Source: Neostapfia colusana
Lineage: Eukaryota > Streptophyta > Magnoliopsida > Poales > Poaceae
Assembly (NCBI GenBank): GCA_030760725.1
Contig: JASWHV010000008.1
Span: 47,874,057-47,938,056, forward strand
Reading direction: 5' to 3'
Length of the DNA stretch: 64,000 nt
Shown here: positions 55,091 to 64,000 of the stretch, in pieces
Layout of the letters: the number at the start of each line of letters is the position of its first letter
How positions within the stretch are numbered: the stretch's first letter is position 1
Notes under the pieces: generated by a model
What the model saw: only the letters and a program-made list of their open reading frames with translations
Told to the model about the DNA's origin: nothing
Databases searched by the model: none
Position numbers and translations under genes: made by a program

Positions 55091-58000
55091 TGTAAGGGCC
55101 TCAGTTTTTGACACTCATTTGCAGTGTTCATCACCACACCACACACCTCATTTGAGGAAAAATGATGAACACAAATAAAGAGCAAGTAACAATTATCAAC
55201 ATGCTCATTAGGGAACAAACTCACACATTGCAAAAGTGGTACTTCCCACATGTGATATAGATGGGCTGGACATATGAAAACTCCTACACTTTGCTAAGGA
55301 TGTCCATGCCAAGTTCCACCCAAATTCAAAACCTTTTTGAGGTCATTTTGGGTATAGTTAGGAAGAGGGCAGTTTGAAACCATATTCAAATTCAAACTGT
55401 TTTCACCCACTGAATTTAAAAGTGGAAGGCATATTCTTGCTCAGCACATTTTTGTGAGCTCACACACCAATTTTCACTCCATTTGGAGTTGATCTTGACA
55501 TGAGCTAAGGGGGAGAAATTCAAACTTTATTTGAATTTCAAACTGCACTTGTGCTGAAATTCATTCAAACCAAACCTCATTTGAACTTTGATCAATTCAA
55601 ATGGCTCTTGGGTGAATAATTTGAATTGCCAAGGGTAGAATAGGGTTCACTGTTTACCACAGCTGTTAGGAATAAATTTCAGAGGTTAAAAGAGGAGTGG
55701 GACCCACATGTCAGCCTCAGCCTCAAAGCAAACCGACTGAACCACAGTTCAGTCGGTTCCCGGCTGTTGTGCGCGCGCGCCACCGAAGGGGGCAGCCGGC
55801 GCCAGCTCCTGCTGCGTGCCCCAAGCCGGAGACCGGCCGACCGGCCTATTTATTCCCTCCCCGGCGTGCTTCAGTCGCCATTCCCCGAGCTGCCGACGTG
55901 CACGATCCATTTCTCCACTGCCATCACCGGCGCTCGAGTTCCTGCTTGATCAAGCCGATCGCAGCTCCCTCTTTCCATTCCAAGGTCCCAGCAAGGTACT
56001 AGCAACCATCCTCCATCCTTCCCATTGATAGAAATCGATTGAAACCGAGTGATATCGGCTGTGCCGAAAGATCAAACTCGGAACTGGAAACCGCCGCACC
56101 TCGGGCTCTCGTGGACAGCCCAACCTGGGCGTTGTCACGCCCGAGCCAAGGCACCCTTGGACGCGCAAGTGATCGGTGCTGCTCATCCCCGAGCCACAGC
56201 TCGAGTGGTTGCTCACCGGCGGCGAATTTCCACTTTTCCCCTTTCTGTGTGCAGAACGACCCTCGGGTACGATTCTGTTTAATTCGTGCTCTAGAAAGGA
56301 TTAGAGGGCCTCAGGCCACTCCCACACGAACTAGACACGGTGACGCACAAGTTGCCTTCACAACTCTGGGCCGGAGAACTTCTGTGCCCGGCGTAATTCA
56401 AGGTCTACTAATGGCGGAACGCACGGGGGGTATCGGGCGCACGGTGAGGACCTATTTCGGGCCTTCCCCGAGCTGCCCCGAGTTCATGTCGACCTTCTCT
56501 GAGGTCCACTGATGCTCCCCGACCGGTTTCCCAAGTAGCTGAGGCACTAGGAGCATCAGCCGACATGGCCGAAGTCGTTCCGATATGGCGGCTCGTCGCC
56601 GACCATGCTCCGGCCGTTGTCATGAGCAGCTGACCCTCGGATCATGTTCCCCAAGTAAAAGTAGGCAGGGGCGGCCAGAATCAAGAAGTTTGAAGCTGTA
56701 CAGCAGCCGGCGGCGAGCTCTCCGGCGAAGTCCCTCGGCGGCGGAGCGCGGGTGTCGCGAGGTTGAAGAAGGGGGTGGACCCCAGCTGTCAGCGGCCGAT
56801 ATTTTGAATCGGGATCCGGCTGCGGCCGGGATCGGGTGTGCTGGCGCGCAAAAGCCTTGTGGGCCGCGGTGTGTTGTCGCTTCGGCGTGCGACGCGTGTC
56901 CCCTGGGCCCACGCGCGAGTTTAAACTTTTCCCCGATTTTCAGATTTCCTTCAAACTTCAAATCCTTATAACTTTGGCTAGAAAGCTCCAAATTGAGTGA
57001 ACCAAATTTTGCTGGATTCAGCTCTTTGAGTACTTTCCAGAAAATCAAGTGTCACTTCATGAGATTCCTTAATTCTCCAGAATTAATTCCTTAAAGTTTA
57101 AACTGTTAGGAATTTTAACTGGAGAATCATTTGGAGGAAAATCCTGAAATTTTGCTGAGATGTTCACCAAAATATCCTTGAACTACCATAAAAATTTCAG
57201 ATCCATTTGAGCTCATTTAGTCCACCTAATGGTGTGATTAGTAAAACTGTTCCAGAGAAAATAGAAAATGTTCAGAAACATTTTCAGAATTTTCTCTGAA
57301 ATTGTTTAGCTCATATCTTTAGTTAGAGACTTCCAAATTAAGTGAGACCAATTCCATTAGAACCCTCTGAAAATCTAGTTTTCAGAAAGTCATAGTTTGT
57401 TTCATGAAAATACCTAGAACACCCTAAAAGCCTTTAATTAAGGTCAAGGACATAATTATTTGTGGAGGGCTCAAATGAGCTTTGCTGCAACTAAAACTTG
57501 ACCAAGTCTCTGTTTAGGTTGTAACCAAGCCACAGTAAAAGTTTCACAGTCATTAGGTCTATCTAGTAAAGGTTATAGACTTCACAACTTCAAAGTTAAT
57601 ACAAAAGCATTTAATTAATACATACATTGTTCTTATCATGTAGTCGCTAAGGTCGAGGAGGAACCCGAAGTCCTAGACTTCGTTACTCCGGAGGAACAGC
57701 TAGCCTACGACCAAGAGCAGCAAGGCAAGCCCCGGTTTGCATTAACCCTTTTACAAATGTTTATTGTTTTGAGTACATCTTTGAATATTGTTCTTTGCAT
57801 TAGAGTCTTGATTGGAAACCCAACTGCACAGCCAAGAAAACCATGGGTTGGGTTTAGGAGGGAAAACCTCGTTAGCCACTGCATGGCTAGGATAGAGTAG
57901 GATTCGGTACAAGTCGAGTAGTTGGAACTACTCGCGAGAATAGGCTAGAGGCACATTGCTCGGGTAGAGGTAGCACATGAAACACATGGCAAGAAAATGA

Positions 58001-59132
58001 GACCGAGCGGAGAGTAAGGGCAGCAGGACTTTGGGGCCTGTGTGCTGTAGCTCCGCTTGTGTCGATTGAGGACCGAGCCGTGTGCGGGCCTGTTGAACAA
58101 GCTAGAACAGTACCGAAGACCTACCGGCTATATGGGAACCGGGAAACTGATGTAACTCGGGTAGCTGGGTGTTGAGGCATTGCCCGTCGTTCAGAGGGTA
58201 GGTTGAGAGCTCGAGGTGTAAATCGGCTGGCGGCACGGAGATGCGCGTGCAGAGACCTCTTGCTCGGGACGATGGGACCGGTTCAATATTTGGCTAACGG
58301 GTGAAAGGTAGTCGCGTACGGCGTCCGTGATGGTTGTTGTAGGCAACATCGAGTACGGGCGTACGTGACGGGTTGTTCGGGTAACCCTGCAGGTGTAAAT
58401 CGATTATAATCGCCGTCCCTCGCGGTCAGTGAGTACCACTTGTTCACTGTACCGTGACGTAGAAAGAACAGGCTAGTTACATGTTAAAATGTTGCTGATT
58501 GAAAGTTGGATATTGATTGTTAATGATATGTTGTAGCTTAGTGCTAACTAAAGTTCTTTTCAACTTTGGGCAAAGTACATGAGAGAAATGCGTTTCTTGT
58601 TTGATTGCGGCTCTCTCATGTGCCTTAGCGTAAAGTTCTCCACAACCTGCTGCTAAAACTTGAAAGTAAGGTTCTACTAATTAGGCGAGTCCTTGCAAAT
58701 GATTTTTACCTCATGCAACCCATCACCCTCATGTAGAAGTTTCATGTTTAGGTGAGACGGGTCAGACTTGCTGAGCCTTCGTGCTCACTGCTTGTGTTTG
58801 AAGCTTTTGCAGGGTTCTATGAGGAAGGGACTCCCGAAGAGGAGACGGAACCCCAGGAGGGGAACCCCGTCGAGTGGGAGTCGTGCACGCCGCAGAGTTA
58901 GTGTGCGAGTGTGCTAGCAAGGACACGTTCGAGGGCTGAACGTGCACTTGATGCTTAGTCTACGCCCGCGAGTGTGGACTAAACTTATTTTGATGTAAAC
59001 ATGTTAATAAACTTGTTTATGTAATAAAGCTTCCGCTTCCGCTTTGTACCTTTGACGTGTGTTATACGGTGTTGTGCAACGCAGCACCCCTCAGCGTGAT
59101 CCTGGCTCGACAGGACCAGTGGGGTCGTGTCA
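55091..59132 (+). mobile_element. 5' LTR of gypsy element C, complete, 4,042 bp
   Basis: TGTAAGGGCCTCAG to GGGGTCGTGTCA, followed by a PBS. AT-rich first part with TTCAAATTCAAA words, then a GC-rich part (55700-56920) with a possible TATA box TATTTATT at 55847-55854, then conserved blocks shared with LTRs A and B, a 9 bp-arm hairpin at 57915-57934 and the CTTGCTGAGCCTTCGTGCTC block near 58769. No coding. It is inserted in the RT of copia-2, so a GTATA duplication is expected at the far end of C, outside the window. Confidence 0.9.
57915..57934. repeat. conserved LTR hairpin CGAGTAGTT-GG-AACTACTCG
   Basis: Perfect 9 bp inverted repeat with a 2 bp spacer, directly after GGATTCGGTACAAGT. LTR B keeps AGTAGTT and AACTACT arms at 20247-20262 with a different spacer. 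LTR A (23400-23420) has the same arms with one inserted base. Retention in three diverged LTRs suggests a structural or binding role, for instance in the RNA. Confidence 0.75.
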
Positions 59133-60632
59133 GCGTGGTATCAGAGCTCGCTTGAGGTTTAACACAGTACAAAGGTCTTCTTTTTCAAAAATCCAGTGAG
59201 GAACGAGTTAGTAGCCCGTATAAGGATGTTATTAGCATATAGAAAGTGGCATATTAACCTATTTGTTATGTCGGAAAATCGTGCATCTCGGGACGTTCAT
59301 GTCTTGGGGGGTGCACGTAAGCGCTGTCCACCAGTGCGCACAAGCTGAAGGGTGGAGCCCCACGGGTGGCAGGTAACCCGACCCGCTTTGATATCCTCTA
59401 CGACTCTTCATGTCGTTTGGGGTATTCGAGCAACGTCTGTCCCTGGCGTGCGTGGTGCAACATGGGAGACCCCGTCACGTGGTCTGAAACGTGAACACGT
59501 AACTCAAGGCGTGTTTGGCTTGAGAACATCCGGGCGAGTGATGACGGCCGGGTGTACAAACTGTATGGATTCCGGGCTCGGTGTGCAGCCGAGTCTGATG
59601 ATTGTTTGAGTTTCTGCAGGTAGCCTTACCACGAAACGGTAGACGTGTAGCATCCGTGTGCGAGTGACGAGTAGTGCCACTGAACTAACGAAGCCGGCTA
59701 AATCCGGTATAGGTTTTTCCTTTGTGAGGACGTAGTACCGACATAATCTGGTGACGCCTCGACGTCACACCCAACTAAATGAACAACTTCATTTAAAAAC
59801 TTGAAGGTTTTGATCCAAAGTAGTAAAACTTGATGTAACTCCTTCCCTTGAACAGGATATTCAAAGTTAATAAATTTTCAACTTATAGGATGTTAAGGAC
59901 AGAGCACTCTGTTTTCAGCTAAATCAAGGCTGAAGTTAATCAGAGGTTAGAGGTTGAGTTCTTTCGAGGTTGGGGTCGTATGATACATTTCTGGAAAGCT
60001 TTGGAGGAGCTTTACAACTTTTCTGTTGAGTTCCAGAGGTGTTTCATCCCTTAACCACTCGAAAAATGCAGTAGAGTTGAAACTGTCCAGAAAACAGGAC
60101 GGAGCAAAGACTCTCTGTAGACTCTCTGTAAATTAAGCATAACTTCCTGCATAAAAATCCAAAAATAGAAAATGAGGTGGTTCTGGGAAGCTTATGAGAT
60201 GGGTTACAACTTTGTAACAAAAAGTTTTGTCAGATTAGGAACAGAATTAACTGGAATTCTTGGATCAAATCAGTACCTAAGGCAGGGAGGTGCTGTCCAA
60301 TTGTTCCCAGAAATTCTGTTAACTTTGACATCTCATAACTTTTGAACCAGAGCAGATCTTAGGCCAACCAAATACTTTCTGGAAAGCTATTGAAGTTAAC
60401 TTTAACTTTGATGTTGAGCTCCAGGACTGGTTTTGCTTTTAACCTGGCCTAAATCAGATTGATATGGAAACTGGTCAGGGCTGTCATGGGAACAGCAGAT
60501 CAGCAGTCAAATTTGTTTAAAAATTTGAACTATGTTTCCAAGTGTTAAGGGTTCAATGACATATCTTATGTTATAACTCAATGGTTTACTGTTTAAATAA
60601 ATATTTGACATTTCTCAAATATATTTTTACAG
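59133..60632 (+). other. PBS and leader of element C, with three 190-bp repeats
   Basis: PBS TGGTATCAGAGCT at 59136-59148, three bases after the LTR (initiator tRNA-Met type). The leader has no credible gene. TTTCTGCAGGTAGCC at 59611 joins a 3' splice-like CAG to GTAGC. From 59990 a motif TTCTGGAAAGCT followed by GAGTTCCAGAG-like text recurs at about 59992, 60181 and 60378, a degenerate period of 190-197 bases. The leader ends with TATTTTTACAG directly before the ORF at 60633. Confidence 0.75.
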
Positions 60633-61577
60633 ATGGCAGCAGATAAACGGTTGGAGAACGGGTGGGTAGTTTCCCACTGCTCTGACCGTAGCGGCTACCC
60701 GGGAGCATTGTGGCTAATGCTCCAATATTTCGGGTACAACCAGATGCCACAATACTTCGCCAAGGAAGAAGGCGAAGAGGGGAACAAGACGTGGACGATC
60801 CATGTCGAGGTTCCTGCAGGGCCTACGCCACCCGGTTGGGTGCCATTCACCGTCACGGTGAGAGGAAGACAACCGGAAGGGATGTGGCAAGTGGCAGCCC
60901 GTGACACTATGTCACGTTTCTGCCAACTACACGTACAGGCTATGGAGGGAACTCCATACGCACTCGTTCCGGTGGAGGGACGAGCTCAGCATGTGTGGGA
61001 AGAGAGGTACCTAGAGGCAACAAACCCGAGTTGCCCAAGGTACAACCCCGCGGAGGCAAATCTCAGCCTCCAAACGAGGGCGGGAAACGCTGTGATGGAC
61101 AGCCAAGCTGTTCATACGGAGCATCTCGCCACCAAGCTCAAGGAGAGCACAAGCCGTGGAGATCATTTTGAGAGTGCTCACAGTGCACTCCGCAATGTGC
61201 TCCTTCCGACGATCAAGCGACTGAATGAACAACACAATCAGTTGCGTCGTCTGAAGAAGGCAAAGAAGAAGAGCCGTGTTGACATTGCGGCGTTGCAAGA
61301 GCTGGTGCAGACCCTAACCCAGCAGAATGAGGACCTTGCTCAAGAGCGGGACGACGCTATTGAGGAAGGACAAGGCTGGGAAGAGGACTACAACCAGGCT
61401 ATGGACGAGGTGCATGCATTGCAGGACCTCGTGCCCCCGGTATTGGGCGTACCGGTAGTCTTGGGTCTTCCAGCCATGGGAGAACCTGGAATGGGAGAAG
61501 AGGTGGTAGACCCCGAGCCACCAGCAGAGGTACCGGAGGAGGACGACCCACAGGAGGTCGAGTTCTACTCCGAGTAG
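60633..61577 (+). CDS. upstream ORF (ORF0) of gypsy element C, 314 aa, unknown function
   Basis: Intact frame between leader and gag. Residues 1-130 look globular (RSGYPGALWLMLQYFGYNQM, TWTIHVEVPAGPTPPGWVPF, MWQVAARDTMSRFCQLHVQA, YALVPV). Residues about 160-265 are helical with a heptad-rich coiled coil (IAALQELVQTLTQQNEDLAQ). A Pro/Gly/Val linker and an acidic tail ending VEFYSE follow. No signal peptide, zinc finger or known enzyme motif. Position, size and domain order match the 240-residue ORF at 27950-28672 of the Tekay-type element. The ATG directly follows TTTTTACAG, a strong 3' splice-site match, so expression from a spliced RNA is plausible. A role as an accessory or RNA-binding protein is only a guess. 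Confidence 0.75.
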   Translation: MAADKRLENGWVVSHCSDRSGYPGALWLMLQYFGYNQMPQYFAKEEGEEGNKTWTIHVEVPAGPTPPGWVPFTVTVRGRQPEGMWQVAARDTMSRFCQLHVQAMEGTPYALVPVEGRAQHVWEERYLEATNPSCPRYNPAEANLSLQTRAGNAVMDSQAVHTEHLATKLKESTSRGDHFESAHSALRNVLLPTIKRLNEQHNQLRRLKKAKKKSRVDIAALQELVQTLTQQNEDLAQERDDAIEEGQGWEEDYNQAMDEVHALQDLVPPVLGVPVVLGLPAMGEPGMGEEVVDPEPPAEVPEEDDPQEVEFYSE

Positions 61578-61849
61578 GGGGTTACGGTTGCCAAGTAGGG
61601 CAGCTAGGGTAGCGTAACCCAACTTTTGTAATCGGTGACATGTCGTGTAGACAGTAGCGTATGTATAGGTAGTGACGACATGAGCACGACTTCTCGGAGA
61701 TCCGAGAATAATGTATCTTGTATAAAGTTTATGCTTTATCAATATATGTGAATGTTGTGCAAGTTAATCATGCGTCGCTTCAATACTTACTCCTGTTTAT
61801 GGAATTTTGAGTAAGACATGTGCTAATTGCTGCTGTGTTGAATTTCAGA
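61578..61849 (+). other. spacer between ORF0 and gag of element C
   Basis: 272 non-coding bases ending GTTGAATTTCAGA directly before the gag ATG, a possible 3' splice site. Nothing else recognised. Confidence 0.5.
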
Positions 61850-64000
61850 ATGACGCGTACTCGTGCCAACCCCGATGTTGGAGGTACTAGCCAAGGGGGA
61901 GAGACCTCCCAACCACCTCCCGAGGACTCCTCGGGACAGCAGCAGCAACAGCAACAGCAAACACCGCCACCGCCACTGCCAACGGTTACATTGGCCGACA
62001 TTGTCGCGGCAATGGCGGGTTCACATCAGCAGCATACAGAGCTGCTGCAAACGTTAATTGCGAATACGTCTCGCCCAGAGAGACGTCAAGATCGTGAGGA
62101 GCGCCAACAGAGCTCCTACTCTGACTTCCTGGCGACTCATCCCCCTGTATTCTCAAGGGCGGATGAACCACTTGACGCGGACAACTGGCTCCGCGCCATA
62201 GAGATGAAGTTCGGGCTGCTCCAAATCAGCGAGCAGCGCAAGACTCAGTTCGCGGTCCAGCAGCTCCAAGGATCCGCGAGCGCGTGGTGGGCCAACTTTT
62301 GTGCTTCACAACCCACCGACCGAGTGATGACCTGGGCGGAGTTCCGGACGGCCTTCCGGGCCTATCATATACCGCCCGGTTTGATGAAGAGGAAGACGCA
62401 GGAATTCCTACACCTGCAACAAGGGAGCCGGAACGCGCTGGAGTACTCCAGAGCGTTCAACGATCTCGCACTCTACGCGTCGTATCACGCAGATACGGAC
62501 GAGAAGCGGCGGGACCACTTTTACCAGGGGCTTAACCCGCTCCTGAAGGACAAGCTGGCGATGTTCAATCGCGGCAGCCTCAACGACATAATTGATGCTG
62601 CGATTGTTCAGGAAGACTCCGGCAAGGAGTTGGCGGCGGCAGAGCGAAAGCGAAGCGCGCCGCAGAGCAGCGGAGAAGGAGGCGGTCCTTCTCAGAAGTT
62701 TCGGATGGTGAATCGCCCACCATCAGGTCCGCGCTGGCAGCCACCACAGCGGTCGATGCCGTTCCGCGGTCGGCCGTATTCTTCACCGGCATTCCGGCCG
62801 GCACTGCCAGCACCACCGCAACAACAACAGCAGCAGCGGGCGATGCCGCGTGCGTTGGCACCTCCGCAACGCATGCCGGGCTTTCGTCCACCAAGTACTC
62901 CACCAGCAGCGGCCACATGTTACAAGTGTGGTCGTCCAGGACACTTCGCGAGCAGTTGCCCGGAGAGGCAAGGCGGCGGAGTGGTACCACAGTTTCCGGG
63001 GAGGAATCAACCCCGGAACCCTACTAATGCGCGGCGGGCAAACCCTAGGCCCGGTACTGTCCACCAGCTTGCCATTGAGGACGTGCCGGAGGGCGAGCCA
63101 ATCCTTGCGGGTATGTTCCAACTCCACCAGCATCCCGCTATAGTACTATTTGATTCAGGCGCCACGCATAATTTTATTAGCCAAGCTTTCATTGCTAAAC
63201 ACAGCTTGCCAATACTACCCACCGATAGTCCATATTTAATTTGTTCACCGGGTGGGAAGATTTCAGCAAGCGTAATGGTCTCCAAAGCACCATTATGCTT
63301 AGCGGGTAGAGTGTACCCCACGTCTCTCATTATCTTAGAGGGACAGAAGGTCGATGTCATCCTAGGGATGTCGTGGTTAAACCGCCACGGCGCTGTTTTA
63401 GACACCGTCCTCCGAGTCGTGCACTTAAACTCAGGAGTGCACGGTTCTCACTCATTATTTCTGGACAGTCCAGAAATAAAACTTCCAAGTGTCTATCAAG
63501 CCACAACCATCAGATTGGAAGACATTCCAGTGGTCCGAGAATTCCCTGATGTATTCCCGGATGATTTGCCGGGGATGCCACCCGATAGAGAGGTGGAGTT
63601 CAAGATTGAACTTGCACCGGGAACCATGCCAATATCCCGAAGGCCGTACAAGATGGCGCCCAAGGAGTTGGCTGAACTGAAGACTCAGCTCACGGACCTT
63701 CTGGAGAAGGGTTTTATTAGGCCGAGCTCCTCGCCATGGGGCTGTTCGGCATTATTTGTCAAAAAGAAGGATGAAACGTTGCGGCTTTGCGTGGACTACC
63801 GTCCATTAAATGCCGTAACCATCAAGAACAAGTACCCGTTGCCACGGATCGACATGTTGTTTGATCAGTTGGTCGAAGCAAAGGTCTTTTCCAAGATGGA
63901 TTTAAGATCCGGGTACCATCAGATTAAGATCCGGGCTGAGGACATTCCAAAGACAGCTTTTTCGACAAGGTACGGACTTTATGAGTACCTGGTCATGTCC
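61850..64000 (+). CDS. gag-pol: gag-pol of gypsy element C, open to the window end (partial)
   Basis: I read this frame codon by codon from ATG at 61850 and found no stop in 717 codons; it leaves the window inside RT. Gag: Q-rich and P-rich N-terminus (poly-Gln from CAGCAGCAACAG repeats at about 61937), Retrotrans_gag domain about 95-250 (DADNWLRAIEMKFGL, WAEFRTAFRAYHIPPGLMKR), a Pro/Gln/Arg-rich linker with a second Gln run, and a CCHC knuckle at 357 (CYKCGRPGHFASSC). Protease with DSG at 435 (LFDSGATHNF) and ILGMSWL. RT begins about 580 (KGFIRPSSSPWGCSALFVKK, RLCVDYRPLNAVTIKNKYPL, KMDLRSGYHQIKI) and stops just before the catalytic FxDD box. The gene is that of a Ty3/gypsy element; the clade needs integrase, but the shared ORF0 and LTR style suggest a Tekay relative. 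No damage seen, so this is the best candidate for an active copy. Confidence 0.92.
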   Translation, partial: MTRTRANPDVGGTSQGGETSQPPPEDSSGQQQQQQQQTPPPPLPTVTLADIVAAMAGSHQQHTELLQTLIANTSRPERRQDREERQQSSYSDFLATHPPVFSRADEPLDADNWLRAIEMKFGLLQISEQRKTQFAVQQLQGSASAWWANFCASQPTDRVMTWAEFRTAFRAYHIPPGLMKRKTQEFLHLQQGSRNALEYSRAFNDLALYASYHADTDEKRRDHFYQGLNPLLKDKLAMFNRGSLNDIIDAAIVQEDSGKELAAAERKRSAPQSSGEGGGPSQKFRMVNRPPSGPRWQPPQRSMPFRGRPYSSPAFRPALPAPPQQQQQQRAMPRALAPPQRMPGFRPPSTPPAAATCYKCGRPGHFASSCPERQGGGVVPQFPGRNQPRNPTNARRANPRPGTVHQLAIEDVPEGEPILAGMFQLHQHPAIVLFDSGATHNFISQAFIAKHSLPILPTDSPYLICSPGGKISASVMVSKAPLCLAGRVYPTSLIILEGQKVDVILGMSWLNRHGAVLDTVLRVVHLNSGVHGSHSLFLDSPEIKLPSVYQATTIRLEDIPVVREFPDVFPDDLPGMPPDREVEFKIELAPGTMPISRRPYKMAPKELAELKTQLTDLLEKGFIRPSSSPWGCSALFVKKKDETLRLCVDYRPLNAVTIKNKYPLPRIDMLFDQLVEAKVFSKMDLRSGYHQIKIRAEDIPKTAFSTRYGLYEYLVMS

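Larger units (their letters stand above)
47615..57260 (+). repeat. second copy of 37869-47514 (9,646 bp), probable false duplication
   Basis: Every base I compared is the same at an offset of 9,746, and all open frames translate identically. The first copy ends exactly at the Ns and the second begins exactly after them. Contents: element A leader and gag (47615-49927), copia-2 (49928-55090) and the first 2,170 bp of LTR C. No mismatch was noticed, which is not expected for an old duplication containing degraded transposons. Confidence 0.95.

Noticed and set aside
37869..57260. Real tandem segmental duplication of 9.6 kb
   Set aside because: No mismatch noticed over degraded repeats, and boundaries coincide with a 100 N placeholder; a false duplication is simpler.

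Overview
The window is retrotransposon-dense plant nuclear DNA, most likely from a grass. The evidence is a stack of nested LTR retrotransposons: Ty3/gypsy chromoviruses of Tekay type, Sirevirus-like Ty1/copia elements whose LTRs are full of GGACTAGTCC palindromes, and a gypsy LTR followed by a TGGCGCGCCA primer-binding region. There are also small GC-rich minisatellites and a MITE-like insert. I see no convincing host gene, rRNA, tRNA gene or CRISPR array. The species cannot be named from the sequence.

Layout. 1-4236: minus-strand LTRs of one gypsy family (the start of one at 429, a complete one at 2963-4236), each with a G-box-bearing minisatellite, around a plus-strand Tekay-type LTR fragment (430-2419). 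4237-5760: AT-rich DNA with a degenerate 82-92 bp tandem repeat interrupted by a MITE-like insert (5368-5570). 5761-6585 and 18318-about 19215: a Tekay-type LTR fragment split by a complete minus-strand copia element (6586-18317, TSD TTTAG). 19216-23064: a truncated minus-strand gypsy LTR (B). 23065-24285 and 36948-37269: a plus-strand LTR of the same family (A), split by a complete Tekay-type element (24286-36947, TSD ATTTC). 37270-40181: the decayed interior of A. 40182-45344: the 3' half of a second minus-strand Sirevirus-like element, interrupted at 45345 by gypsy element C. C has a 4,042 bp LTR, a leader, an upstream ORF and a gag-pol frame still open at the window end.

Assembly warning. 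Positions 37869-47514 and 47615-57260 look like the same 9,646 bp twice, on either side of exactly 100 Ns (47515-47614). This is most simply an unmerged contig overlap. Everything in the right copy repeats the left copy at +9,746, so the real locus is probably about 9.7 kb shorter.

How the parts work together. The elements are copy-and-paste parasites: LTRs drive transcription, an initiator tRNA-Met type PBS and a polypurine tract prime reverse transcription, Gag packages, and Pol matures, copies and integrates. Two features go beyond the basic plan. First, both gypsy elements with open coding carry an extra coiled-coil ORF upstream of gag, and all four of their long ORFs start within a base of a 3' splice-site-like AG. 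Second, both copia elements carry a related third ORF downstream of pol, preceded by a second cluster of the palindromes that fill their LTRs. All elements with visible coding are damaged except C, whose visible part is intact.
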